From Acanthosepion pharaonis (taxonomy: Eukaryota; Mollusca; Cephalopoda; Sepiida; Sepiidae): a stretch of 64,000 nucleotides of DNA. Both the position numbers and the translations under genes were made by a program. Below, piece by piece: positions 32,164 through 43,439 of the stretch. Location of the stretch: contig CAHIKZ030001780.1 of the NCBI GenBank assembly GCA_903632075.3, forward strand, positions 1,970,001 to 2,034,000, read 5' to 3'. How positions within the stretch are numbered: the first letter of the stretch is position 1; the number at the start of each line of letters is the position of its first letter. The notes beneath the pieces were generated by a model. The model was not told the origin of the DNA, ran no database searches, and saw nothing but the letters and a program-made list of their open reading frames with translations.

Positions 32164-32231
32164 TTCTTTTTCTCATCTTTGAGTTTATTTATTGAATTAT
32201 CCTTGATATCCACTACATATAGGCATTAAAT
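32164..32231. repeat. 68-bp direct repeat, copy 2
   Basis: Partner of 31,309-31,376, 855 bp downstream. Confidence 0.8.
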
Positions 32232-32364
32232 CTCCACCAAATGGGTTAAGATATAATAATAATAAACAATTAGATAATCTTTGAGCTAATTAAATATCAT
32301 GTAATAACAGGTTTTGGAAGATTAAATGAATGAGTTATTTAATTCGTATGCATATGTGGTGCTG

Positions 32365-32366
<2 letters not shown>

Positions 32367-32437
<71 letters not shown>
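32367..32437. repeat. (TA)n microsatellite
   Basis: Perfect TA dinucleotides over about 70 bp. Confidence 0.95.
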
Positions 32438-32439
<2 letters not shown>

Positions 32440-32440
<1 letters not shown>

Positions 32441-33655
32441 CCTTATATCCTATATATAATAATTATATACCATTCAACATATCCAATCTTGAGTAATCAA
32501 ATTTTACTATCATCATAAGTCTTTCTAATATTTAACATATGGTACATATGTTAATATATGAATTTAATAGGTAGTTTTTAAAGGGTCATTTACCAATACA
32601 TATTAGATTATGAGTTGAAGAAGTGACCTAGGAATATATATCTAGGGAAATAATTAGTGATTATACATTCGTACATAACAATAATTTTAATTCATTCTCT
32701 TTTTTGTCTTATAATCTTATCTAATTACGGTTAAGTTAATGTCTGGGTTTTTGTAACTTAACTAAACTCCTCTTATTATCCTTTGAAAATGTTTCATCCT
32801 AACATAGGGTATTTGTTGATACATGTCAGCTACCATATGTATGTATGTGCATAGATATAGATATCTAAGTGTATGTAAGTATAGATAGCTATGCAAATAG
32901 AGATATTCTTAACATGGACAAACACATGGGTACAGATATATATATATGCAAATTCCCTCCAAATCTTTGAAAACACTCCCCCAAACTTTGAGCTCTGACA
33001 TATGGATGAGTTTAATACACCAATAATTCCAGATTATCTCTCTTTCATCTTACTAAAGTTACCTCTTGATTGTTTTTTCACATTTTCATTAATTTCCATA
33101 AATTCCCATTGAATCAAACTTTGGCTGTGTGACCATGAGGATGTAGGTCAGCTCATCAGTTTCCCCTTCCCTTCTTCCTACCCAGGCTCTTACCTCCATA
33201 ATATAATTCCTGTAAGGATGCCTTTTTCTGCCATATCTCCCCTCTGACTCCCTCTTTCTCTCTTTCTTTCCCCAACTAACCAGTATCCCACTACAAACTG
33301 ATACCATAAACAATTTGAAAAATCCTGTGAGTTTTTAAAATTTAAATTTAAATTTGTAGGTGAAAATGGTCATTAAGTAAAGGTATCTTAATTCTGATTG
33401 TAAAGAAAAATTGCTCTGTTTAATGAAAATAAATACTGAGCATTCTTTTGTGAGTCAGTTTTAACATATTTCAAATTCTATGTTTTGTTAATAGGACTTG
33501 TTTGAATTATACCAATGGATTACTACCTGCATGCATATATCTCCCATCAGCACCCAATTGCATCCAAGAATTGGGACCATCATCCTCTCCCATATTCCCT
33601 TTCTCCCCACTGGTGGCAGTAATGGATATGGCTGTGAATATATATGCACATTATT
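32440..33655. other. Unassigned AT-rich sequence
   Basis: No motif. The 74-codon minus frame at 33,089-33,313 is basic and composition-biased with no family resemblance. Confidence 0.5.
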
Positions 33656-33661
33656 TTTAGT

Positions 33662-33926
33662 GGATATTCATACATAGACACTCTGTTTATTTATTAAATG
33701 GTATATTTATTAATTTTCATCTACCAGCCAGAGTATTCAAGAAATCCTAGAAAAAATGTTGATTCCCCCTAGAGGAATACAGGTTTGAATCCTGCCAGAG
33801 TGCATATTTTTCTCTAATAAGATTTATCAAATATTCAGGCTGGTATATCTATTTATTTTTATCAAATAAATAAATAAATATACTGTTTAATAAATAAACA
33901 GAGCATCTACTCAAATATGAGTATCC
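33662..33926. mobile_element. Terminal-inverted-repeat element with tRNA-like B box
   Basis: The ends GGATATTCATA (33,662) and the reverse complement of TATGAGTATCC (33,926) continue into arms of about 50 bp (CTCTGTTTATTTATTAAA). Inside is CAGGTTTGAATCCTGCC, a good B box. A half copy with the same arm and an inverted B box is at 56,265-56,400. Confidence 0.6.
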
Positions 33927-33929
33927 TTT

Positions 33930-34676
33930 AAAACTAATGTGGAAGTAATAAAAATCTGTAGGATATATATTTTTGCACAATAAGTAAATCATTCAAGATA
34001 CACTCTCCTGTGTTGAATGTTATTTAATGTGGGCTGTTTATTTTGTACAATATAAACCTTCTGGGCTTTGGAGTCTTTCCTAGACTCCCTGCACATTAAT
34101 TTGCTGAAAATATAAGGAGAGGTGTATGGCGTAGACTGATTCATCCTTACTTATAAGATAATTCAGGTCATGACTGAAAGCATCACTTGTCACTAATAAG
34201 CAAACATACCTTGTGTTACCATAACAACTGAATATCTCATTAGTAAGTTGCAAAGATAAAGCTGTTAATACAGTGCTTTCTCTTTTGTTTTAACTAAAAA
34301 TAAAAATGTTCTAGGAAAACCAAGTAGAATTCTTTCTGACATGTGACAAAGTTAATTTTATAAACAAAAATTCTAGATTTCTTGTACAGAAATTATAACC
34401 AGTACAATAGCAAAATTACTTAAATATGGCCGTCTTTCTTTTAGGATACTGGTAAACAAGTTAATCATAATTAACAAAAATTTAGTTAAGAAATACAAAT
34501 AGGATTAGGATGAATTATTGTTAAATTGTAACATTGCCAACTGGCAAACATTCACATTGTACATAAGAAAAATACATATTTCTGAGTACAAAGACATTTG
34601 ATTGGGTGGCCAATCAAACAAGTGCAGCTCAAGTTATACGGTTTACACACAGACACATACATACATATATTTATAA

Positions 34677-34733
<57 letters not shown>

Positions 34734-35163
34734 AGTGGAACATCAAAAGGAATAAATACTTGTCACTGGGAATGAGAACACATTGAAATTCACTGACAGA
34801 CAATGTCACTTAATATTGCAGACCAAATGGGGTGAATACTGTGAGAGATTTGATGTCATTAATTCAGCTCAGGAACAGAATAAAAAACTTTTAATCTAAT
34901 TCACACCTACATTCTTAGGCTCTGATTTTTCAGGTCATCTTTGATTGTGACCAATTCAAATCTGATGTTAAAGGGAAGGTAAAAAGTAAGACCATGGTAT
35001 ATAATAATAATAATAATAATATTAATAATAATAAAAATAATATGGGCAAAAAGAGAGGCAGGGGATGAGTAATTCACTGATAACTCCAGACATAGTTAAA
35101 ATGAAAAAAAAATCCATAGTTTTATTTGATCCTTCATCCAAACCATAATCCAGAGGGATACAA

Positions 35164-35170
<7 letters not shown>
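33930..35170. other. Unassigned sequence with simple repeats
   Basis: (GT)n at 34,682-34,731 and (AAT)n at about 35,001-35,042. Nothing else recognised. Confidence 0.55.
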
Positions 35171-35171
<1 letters not shown>

Positions 35172-35225
<54 letters not shown>

Positions 35226-35422
35226 GGCTGCTCATATCCAAGAATGCCTGTCTAATAGGGCAACTAGCCAATCCATGTTCCAGATGCCTGCTCAGGCACA
35301 TTTTTGTTTTCAGGCACATTTGGTTTATACTGCAACTATGCTGAGCAAACAGAGCTTCTGGGAGAGAGTGCATCATCTGGTGTTTGTTGATGGTTGTGCT
35401 AGCAGAAAGACATTATGACTGT

Positions 35423-35478
<56 letters not shown>
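35172..35478 (+). repeat. Interspersed repeat F between two (TA)n tracts
   Basis: (TA)n at 35,172-35,222 and 35,425-35,478 directly flank a shortened copy of repeat F (TTGGCTGCTCATAT, GCCTGTCTAATAGG, CTGCTCAGGCACATTT, CTATGCTGAGCA). The copy ends where the downstream TA run starts. Confidence 0.7.
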
Positions 35479-35481
<3 letters not shown>

Positions 35482-35635
35482 ATTTGTAAATAAAAAAAAA
35501 ATTGTCTTTACAGATATTTTAGTTATATCTGCATTTTTACAGACACAAATAAATAAGAGGAAAAATACTAGCAAATCAAATTATGTAAATAATTTGAAAA
35601 CTTAGACACCTTATATTACTACTACTTTGGTAGGC

Positions 35636-36240
35636 CATGTCCTTTCAGGATGTGGACAGTCATGGCTCTCCATAATTGTTCTTTGTACCCTTGGTAAAGT
35701 GGTTTCTTGCTAGATCTCCTAATCCCTTTTCTACTAAACATTTACACAGTCTTGTTAGGTAGGTTATTCATCACTTTCCTCTGGCTATCGTGCCTTCAAT
35801 ATATCCTGTGAGTGTCAACTTCTCCAAGCCACCTTTCCTCACTATGTGCCCTATCTCTTTCTAATTCAAAGTAAGAGTGTTTTTTTTGTTTCCATTTTCC
35901 CCAGAACTTCCCTACACACAAGCCACCAATCTGCCATTGGGTGGCATGCCACTAGTGTTTACTGCTGGTGGCCCACTTTCAGATCCCTGGTGTATTCATC
36001 TCAGCAATGTTAACACATGTGGATTGCTAGAGGCCCACTGGTGGCTGCTACCAGAGGAACACTGACGTTTCTATCGGCGGCCCACCAGCAGGTCACTAGG
36101 GGCTTGCATGTAGGGTTCTTTTTTGCTCATAAGTCCACGGTATCCTCACTATCCTTCAGTAGAACCACATTTGTCTCATCTGTGATGAAATGATCCAGCT
36201 TTCACTGCCATAGAGAAGAACTGATATTACATAACAATTC
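35636..36240 (-). mobile_element. LINE C-terminal region (WRAMI type) with an insertion
   Basis: Same block order as 38,385-38,800 (GGATGTGGACAGTCATGGCTCTCC, TCCTGTGAGTGTCAACTTCTCC, TTTTTTTGTTTCCATTTTC, CAGTAGAACCACATTTG). About 210 bp at 35,900-36,110 are absent from the other copy. They are GC-richer and contain three variants of GGCCCAC(T/C)GG-like sequence. Confidence 0.6.
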
Positions 36241-36499
36241 AGTACTCATTTCTTTGTTTTTAACAAAATTTTTCCCATTAATACCTTGCTTGGCTTTGAG
36301 AAATCATCTTCCAATGTGTCTTCAGATTTCAGTATCATATTTTCCAGCCTCTGTTAAAAACTCTTACTTGATATTTAAGTTTTTGTATTTGTTTAATTTT
36401 GCCATCTCTAATTTGCAGTATGCATGTTGGGCTCTTCCATTTGCTGACAACCAGGCATTCCATTTCACAATTGATATTTAGTCCTTTCATTGTAATGAA

Positions 36500-36500
<1 letters not shown>

Positions 36501-36590
<90 letters not shown>
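36501..36590. repeat. (CA)n followed by (TA)n
   Basis: CA dinucleotides to about 36,526, then TA to about 36,590. Confidence 0.95.
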
Positions 36591-36599
36591 CACTTATAG

Positions 36600-38380
36600 C
36601 ATCACATCAACCCATGAATTCCTCCAAATTTTAAAAACTGTCAATTTGGCTTTGGGAACAGAAATACAGTACTACAGAAGGATACCGAGAAAGGAAGAAA
36701 GAAATCTTAAGGAAAAAGCATAACACTTATAACCAGAATGAGATTTCTTGGACAAATAATCAGGAAAGAGGACTTGGTGAATTAGACACTAACAGGACAT
36801 ACTGAAGGCTAAAAGCTATAGGGCAAGGCAGCTAAAGCGATAATTCCTGTAGAAATTACACAAACCAAGTACTTGTCAACATTTTAAGTTGTATATAAAG
36901 AAGAAAAAAGGAAAATAAAAGCAGTGGGAAAAAAGAGGCATCACTCTTTATGTGTTTTAAGGTGTAAAAAAGATGCATGCATGAGATCCTGTTTAAATAG
37001 TTATAAATAATTATTGACTAATTATATCATTGTGATATTTTTGCATTATTTGTATTAAGAATATAGTAACGAGGGTCCACAATTTGGAGAAAAGAGTTAT
37101 CAATGATAATGTTTTGACTTAGAATCGACAGTTATCTCCCTTTAACCCTCACTATTTTTTATTTTTATATGTACTTTTTATCATATAAAATTTAGTGAGC
37201 CATGAGCAAATTTTAATTCCGAAAATGTGGCCCAGAGAAAAAAGTTTGGGAATCCCTGCTCTAGATGGACTGCTTTCCTGGGCTATCGAACTCTATCTTC
37301 CCAAATCTGTTTGTATAATTTCCATTTTATGCAAGTTGAGAGTAAAAAAAAAGGAGAAAAAGGAAAAAAAAGAAGACAAAAAAAGAAAGAAATAAAGGGA
37401 AAAAGTAAGTAATTCTTCATCTCAAAAATTGACAAATAAAAGGGGGACACTCTTTATAATATAATGTCTGTTTGTTAATAAACTAAATTGTCTGTTAAAA
37501 ACAGTTTGGAGGAGATTTTTGATCATGTTTAATATGATCTTTGTTGCTATTGATTGGTCTAAATGTGCTTGCATTGATCTGTAGACCAAGTTTAACTGGA
37601 AATGGAACCATTAACAGTGAAGACCTAATCTGATCCAAAATATCACATCCTCAAAATGATGACACTTGAAGTTGCTATGACAAAACCTATTGATCAATGG
37701 CCATGCTGAGCGAGTAAGCAGAATAAGTAACAATGCTGGTCAGTAGAAAAATAAATACTGACCACAATCCATGGAGTCTGTTAGCAGTTAGGTAACCATA
37801 GAGATTAAGTATGGATGAAGTTTCAGGTTGAATACAAGTGAACTAATGGCAATGTACAATCAGGATAAAAATAAAACCATTTAGATGGTTCAGCAGAAAT
37901 ATCAAGCTATAAAAAAAAAAATTTAGATGGTAGTCATTGGTGAACATTATGAGGATAGGAAAAAAATGAAAGGGATTTTAGCTAATATTTATTTATTACA
38001 GGAGAAATTCCACAGATGACAATTTATCATTAGAAAATTGTATGGGTTCTAATTATAGAAGTTAGCATTTTACCCATGCACATTCTTTTCAATTGCAACA
38101 AGACTTTTGAGCCACCCTGTAACAACTCCACTGGCTACAAATTTTCAATTATATTTCTGAATCTAACTTTTTTAATTTGATATTAAAATGAAAAAATAGC
38201 CCAGCATTCAATTAAGAAAAATAAAATAAAACAATTAAAATTATTTCTAATATATCAGATCCATTTTTCATTGATCCTAACTTATTACAGGTGCAACCTG
38301 TGACAGTGGAGAAAATTTGGATGGATATTTAACATACAATACATTAAAACAATCATAAAAAAACACTTTTTTATGCTCTG
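36600..38380. other. Unassigned; possible hAT terminus
   Basis: At 37,240-37,258 AAGTTTGGGAATCCCTG reads outward like a hAT end (CAGGGATTCCCAAACTT reversed), preceded by GTGGCCCAGA. A matching left end was not secured (GAGGGTCCACAATTTGG at 37,072 is a candidate). The remainder, including an A/G-rich tract near 37,345-37,405, shows nothing. Confidence 0.35.
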
Positions 38381-38384
38381 TGTC

Positions 38385-38800
38385 CCCTCAGGACGTAGAC
38401 AATCATAGCTCTCCACAATTTCCTGACCTTTGTAATTCTTAATAAATTTTGTCTTTTTGTTATTTCTCCTAACCCTTGTTCTGTCATCTATTTACTCAAA
38501 CTCACTAAGTATGTTATGTGTTGTTTTCATATGCCCCTCTTGCTTTTAGTCTGTCCTGTGAGTATCAGATTTTCCAAGCCCTCTTTCCTTCTTATGTGCC
38601 TCTGAAATTTCAGCTGTCTCTTCCTGATGTTAAGTTTCCTTTTTTGTTTCCATTCTTTAAAATTTTCTCATTGCTCACATAATAAGTCTATGGTATACTC
38701 AGCATCCTTCTGTAGAGCCACATTTGCTTCAAGTCTCATTATCTTTGATGATATGTCCAGCACATATCTATAGAGATGTTTTGCAAACTTTTGTTGATTT
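38385..38800 (-). mobile_element. LINE C-terminal region (WRAMI type)
   Basis: Antisense of the LINE end: ACGTAGACAATCATAGCTCTCC, CTGTCCTGTGAGTATCAGATTTTCC and CTTCTGTAGAGCCACATTTG. The minus reading gives the W-R-A-M-I-V ... G-L-E-N-L-I-L-T-G-like order with stops. Confidence 0.6.
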
Positions 38801-39550
38801 GGTAAACACATTTTGCTCAACTGAACATATTAAAGAATGTGCTTCCCTTTTTGGCCAATACAAAAGTTTCCAGCAATTTGACAAAATCTTTTAATCATAT
38901 CATTATTCAGCCATCAAAAGTTTTGTGATGACATTTTTCTGTGAAAATGTGTATTCAATTATAAAAGAAGGATTCCAGTTTCAATTTAGTAAATTCTTGA
39001 AGAATTTTTCCAAGATTTTGAAAATTTTGACCAGACAAAAAGGGACAAGCCTTAAGAATTTATTTGGGGCAGAAGAACCTCCCAACCCCTTAATCTTGCT
39101 GCATCACATTTGCAACATGAGGATGGATTATTATTATTCAAGAAAAATAATCAGATAATTTGTCATGCCATGCATTTATTTAAAAGGAGTCAGTTACTTG
39201 TATACTTTAACATACAAAATAATATTTTGTCTGCATTGTGGATGAGGTTTGATTTTCCCACTGGTTTGGATTTGAGTTGATTTTCAAACTAAGCAGCCTA
39301 TTAACCTGGGTGAATGTGCTGCACCAATCTTTCTACCCTCCAACTTGTTCTTGTCCAAAATTAAACTGAAACATTTATGCTTGAAAGGTGTTTCTAATGT
39401 TGATTAATAATTGTTGGAATGTACCTTGATTATTACTTTTTAGTTTGGCTCAATGTTGTAGGCAGTGGACGACAAGTTCAGGTATTATCTGGTTAATGTT
39501 GGCTTACAATATAAGGATATCTTAAACCAATACTTTGTGCAAGTTATTAG
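38801..39550. other. Unassigned AT-rich sequence
   Basis: A 77-codon plus frame at 38,925-39,158 (F-K- and N-rich) has no recognisable domain. No repeat match was identified. Confidence 0.45.
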
Positions 39551-39552
39551 TC

Positions 39553-40080
39553 CATCTAGATTTGATTTGATCTGTTTGTTTAATGACACTTCAACTCCTT
39601 ATGGGTCATTTAATGCCAAAATTTAATTTACTTGGGAGCTTTGAAGTAATAAAAATATGTTATTCTGCTTTCACAATTGAATACATGGTAGATGATACTC
39701 AGCTTCTGTGCATATACATGTTTATGTGGACAGTGATATGTGTGTTTTATGCTGTAGTTTTGTTGAAGTTATATTTTTGAATTCTGATAAGCTGATAAAA
39801 ATATCATGGTTTGGACATGTTACAAGGCATGAAAACCTGTGCAAAACCATCATGCAAGTCACTGTTGAAGGTGCACATAGGAGAGGATGACAGTGCAAAA
39901 TCTAATTGGACAATGTCAAACAATGGACAAGTATGACTACACCAGAAATGCTGATGGCTTCCATTGTGGAGGAGATTCAGTAAGGCTTCTGCATTCAGAT
40001 CCCCTCTACAATTGCAAAAGTCAAGGGGCTTATGACAATATTTTGGAATACAGTTTGATTTCTTTAAGAAATTGTAGTAT
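39553..40080. repeat. Interspersed repeat C, split by a LINE piece
   Basis: Left part 39,553-39,777 and right part 40,038-40,080 match 8,777-9,055. The insert 39,778-40,037 is flanked by ATATTTT on both sides (39,771-39,777 and 40,038-40,044). Confidence 0.7.
39778..40037 (+). mobile_element. LINE C-terminal fragment (WFGHVTRH type), nested
   Basis: The plus-strand frame reads W-F-G-H-V-T-R-H-E-N-L-C-K-T-I-M-Q and V-E-G-A-H-R-R-G, then, in another frame, L-D-N-V-K-Q-W-T-S-M-T. This is the C-terminal part of a widespread invertebrate LINE ORF (F-G-H-V-x-R-x-x-x-L-x-K-x-x-x-x-G-x-x-x-G-x-R-R-R-G). A 7-bp direct repeat flanks it. No poly-A tail is evident. Confidence 0.65.
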
Positions 40081-40154
40081 TAACAAAGAGAAACTTTTTT
40101 TTACCAGTAACAAAAGAGTTTGTCTAAATTTCTGGGATGACGATTTATTTACAT

Positions 40155-40215
40155 GCTGACTATTGTCCTCATCTTTGTTGTTCTTATCACAATGTTTTGG
40201 CCATTGTGCCCATCT
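40155..40215. repeat. Fold-back repeat family, short arm
   Basis: GACTATTGTCCTCATCTTTGTTGTT and GTTTTGGCCATTGTG match the arm at 23,959. Confidence 0.5.
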
Positions 40216-41205
40216 GATAAAGGCGGGGGGGGTTAGGGGGCAAACATCTGAAACATGATAACTTTGAATATCTGCTAAGAACATCTCCTGCCCAAATACT
40301 ACATATGAATACTGGGATTTCTTTCTAACCAATGAAAATAGACAATTCTTGGTCTCATCCCCCATATTTTTTTAAGTTCTTTCTTGTCTTGAAATTAGAA
40401 CACTATAAACACTTGACTGTATCCCTTTTGCATCTGAACACAATTTTTACTTTGGGAACTTTTTGCCTTATTACTGTTGCTTAAGATTGTATAGTGCTAA
40501 TCTTCCATATATTCAAGACTTATCCCAATTTAAACGTCAACTGAAAAACTTATTCAACCACTTCAATAGTTTCGTCCTCACTAAAAATTTACTGATAGCA
40601 TTTTGAATGTTGCCGGACAGCTTTAAAAAAAAAAAAACTTCCACAATGTTTCATTCAAAAATTCTTTTAGATTGGATATTTAATTCATGACCATTAAACT
40701 ACAAAGGATTCAAATTGATATGAAAATTGTGTCCTTCTAAAATCACGCTTTTTATATTCAAATGACTATATGTTCATATCAGAAGGTAAAAAAAAAATTT
40801 CAAACAGAACCAGATTTTATGCTGTCAAATATACAAGAATCTGCTGATTTACTGTCGAACAAATTAAAACCAACAAAGACTTGAAATCAAATTCCTTTTA
40901 GCATCTATGATCAAAGGTCAACAATCTATTAATACAACAAAAGACCTCACCTGTCCAACAAGTTCACTTCAGATATTTATAGAAGATTAAAAAAATATAA
41001 AACAATCACTGATTAAAAGCAACATACAATCCAATAAAAGCAAGAATTTCTCAGTTATTTAAAAGAACCTGTCTAATTTTCTTAAATCAATTTGACCAAA
41101 TATAAATTAAATATTTGTTCAGCATTTTAGTATAAAAGCTATGCTACAAATTCTCACAATTCAGGTATGATAATGAAAATAAAATAAAGAGCTATACTGA
41201 ATTTA
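40216..41205. other. Unassigned AT-rich sequence
   Basis: Nothing coding. The frames near 40,030-40,365 are overlapping and uninformative. Confidence 0.5.
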
Positions 41206-41207
41206 AA

Positions 41208-41372
41208 AAAAAAAAATGAATTCACCTCAAGCAAGGCAATGATGCCACTAAAACACAAGGTACTATTGGGAGTGAAAGAGAATAAGAAGACTTTAGGAGG
41301 AACCAGAAACCCAATCCTAAAGAGGAAACAAGAGCTAAAACTCTATTCATGTTTAAAAGATTAAATAGATGT
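41208..41372 (-). repeat. Short repeat with LINE-like 3' tail, copy 3
   Basis: CACCTCAAGCAAGGCAATGATGCCACTAA-type tail, then AACCCAATCCTAAAGAGGAAAC and AGAGCTAAAACTCTATTCATG. Clearest copy of this family. Confidence 0.6.
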
Positions 41373-41404
41373 TTTTTTATGTGTTTTAGTGACACAGGTC
41401 TTAC

Positions 41405-41510
41405 TAATTAGTAATAGCTGGGAGTGAGAAGAAGTGGATTCATACCTTTCCCAAGGGTATTTGCACATAGGTGAATATAACAAACCCAACTACTTTTAAG
41501 TACTGTCTTG
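41405..41510 (-). mobile_element. tRNA-derived SINE, partial minus copy
   Basis: ATTCATACCTTTCCCAAGGG and GTGAATATAACAAACCCAACT on plus are the reverse complement of the SINE middle part. Confidence 0.4.
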
Positions 41511-41557
41511 ATATCTAGATACACAGATCCTTTTTATCTTTTCAGATGTATCCATCA

Positions 41558-41644
41558 CAGGGTTCCCACAGATCTGTTTAAAATAAATTCAAGGACTTTT
41601 CCAGGACTATGTTAAAAAGTTTCAAGGACTTAAACCTAAACGTG

Positions 41645-41684
<40 letters not shown>

Positions 41685-43329
41685 GTGAATGGTCATCAAT
41701 TTCAAAAACACAAACTTTGTGATTTATCTTTTAATAGTTTGACAGATGATATGTTCAAAGAAAAGCTACGACTGGTTCGAATAATTTATGTCACATGGAT
41801 CAGTTGAAAGCAGTGAAGAAATCAAAGTGTTGAAGGCTAAAACACAACTGAATGCAGAACTGATTATGTCACAAATTTTGTGTAGCATTCTACAGTTTGA
41901 AGTTCTATTACACTTGAAAATTTCGAATTATGCACTTTAATTCTTACTGCTACACATTTTAGCTATCTAGACGACTCATGGTTTGTGAATGTCACAAAAA
42001 TTCTTGACTGCTGCATATTTCCTGTGAAGTTAAGTATAATGGTTTTAATGAACAGAACTACAAACAGAAATTTTCACAAAAAGTCTACACATTTTATTTT
42101 ACCTACTAGTCATGGCTTTTTGTTGCACAGAACACAATGATGTTAATATTTTTTCAGTTCATCTATTTTAGCATTCAGCTCCTCTTCCAATTTGGATATC
42201 GCTATGGACTTGTTCTTTACAGATCTTCACATGGCATTGGATGACTTTACAATAAGTGTGAAGTTCTGCATCTGCTCAGCTTTCTCTGCATAGCTGTCAT
42301 GCTGACTCTTGCATGCAACTTTCAAGTTTGTGTTTTTTGGTCTTCAGTTCTTCAATTTCCATATGCATAGATTTCTGTTTTTGTCCCGCTACTTTTTCCT
42401 GTGTTTTTTTTTTTCTTCTCAGCTTCAAGGTATTGGTTGTATGTTGTTCTGGCATTGGAAGCACCGCAGAGAAGAGCCTAAGTCATGGGAACATTCCTAG
42501 CACCTCCAACTGTGGCCAAATAGTTCATGATAACAGTGTTTCCTTTAGAAACAGCATTTTTTTTCAAACTTACAACAAAAGCTAGAGTTACAAGTCATTA
42601 TTAGCCTGCAAACTTTAAAAGTAACATTCTTATTTTTTCAAAGAAGCATTCTCTTTTCTAAGACATACATCAAAGGCACATTTCCTATTTTATCATCCTT
42701 CCCATCTACATTTTCTGAGTTAAGTTTGATTCTCAAACTTGTTACTTATGGCAAAAATTTAGACAAACTTAGTTTACAGATACACATTGACATGGGATGC
42801 ATAAACTATCTATTTTTTCAGCATGAACTCACCCATTGCTGATGAGAGATCAAAAGGACTTCTATTTTTGAAATTGACTTGGGAATAAAATTTATTTAAT
42901 TTTAAAAAACACTGATAAATTTTTCGAAATTCTACCAACTAAAATGTATTTTATTACTGCAAAATAATTTATTATTTTCCTTTCAACAACAAATTCAATG
43001 AGTATAAATTAATTTATTTTTGACAGAGATGTTTCCTTGTCTCTGATGCCTTTTCTTTTTATTTTTCCTCTTTTCATGTTGAGTGAAGATAGCAGCTAGG
43101 AGAAGACATGCCTTCATATTCTTTCTCAAAAAAAAAAAATTTTCTTAAAAGACAATTTTAATCTCAGAAATCTGGCTTACAAAAAAAAAAAGAAAAAAGC
43201 CAGATCTGAGATTTGGCATTTTAACTTTATGAATTGAGAAAAGGGCTGTGTGGGACTTTTCAAGGAGCTTTTGGGTTATTGCTGTTTTCCCAGGACTTTT
43301 CAAGGTTCCCAGGACCTGTATAAACCCTA
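41558..43329 (-). mobile_element. DNA transposon with CAGGG-type ends and coiled-coil ORF
   Basis: The left end is CAGGGTTCCCACAG (41,558). The right end, reversed, is TAGGGTTTATACAGG (43,329). Both ends are followed inward by several copies of CAAGGAC/GGACTTTTC-like subterminal motifs. Candidate duplication: CCATCA left, CCATCG right (5 of 6). Internal length is 1.77 kb with a (CA)n at about 41,645-41,685. The only legible coding part is a coiled-coil frame at 42,143-42,475. hAT or P-like is possible from the CA-GGG start; the superfamily is not determined. Confidence 0.6.
42143..42475 (-). pseudogene. Lys/Glu-rich coiled-coil protein, C-terminal end
   Basis: The minus frames read Y-L-E-A-E-K-K-K-K-T-Q-E-K-V-A-G-Q-K, E-I-E-E-L-K-T-K-K-H-K-L-E-S-C, then after a shift S-Y-A-E-K-A-E-Q-M-Q-N-F-T-L-I, a stop, and K-S-I-A-I-S-K-L-E-E-E-L-N-A-K-I-D-E-L-K-K-Y ending in a stop at 42,143. 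Heptad-like hydrophobic spacing (I-x-x-L-x-x-x-x-x-x-L, L-x-x-x-L) indicates a coiled coil. It has one frameshift and one stop. From memory, similar tails end uncharacterised proteins in several marine invertebrates. The position inside matched terminal repeats suggests it is transposon-encoded. Confidence 0.55.
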
Positions 43330-43439
43330 CCATCGATATCTAAGACAGACTGGCAGATATTTGATTGTTTTTCTCAACTCTAGAAAGTGGAAGATCCCTT
43401 TCTTGTAGCTCAGGTATTGCATTGTGAATGCTGATATAT

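Noticed and set aside
37195..37412. Lys-rich nuclear peptide
   Set aside because: The Lys run is an A/G-rich simple tract; no domain or conservation is visible.
42309..42585. Plus-strand frames of 63-90 codons in the CAGGG element
   Set aside because: They are antisense to the coiled-coil frame, whose heptad pattern is far more convincing.
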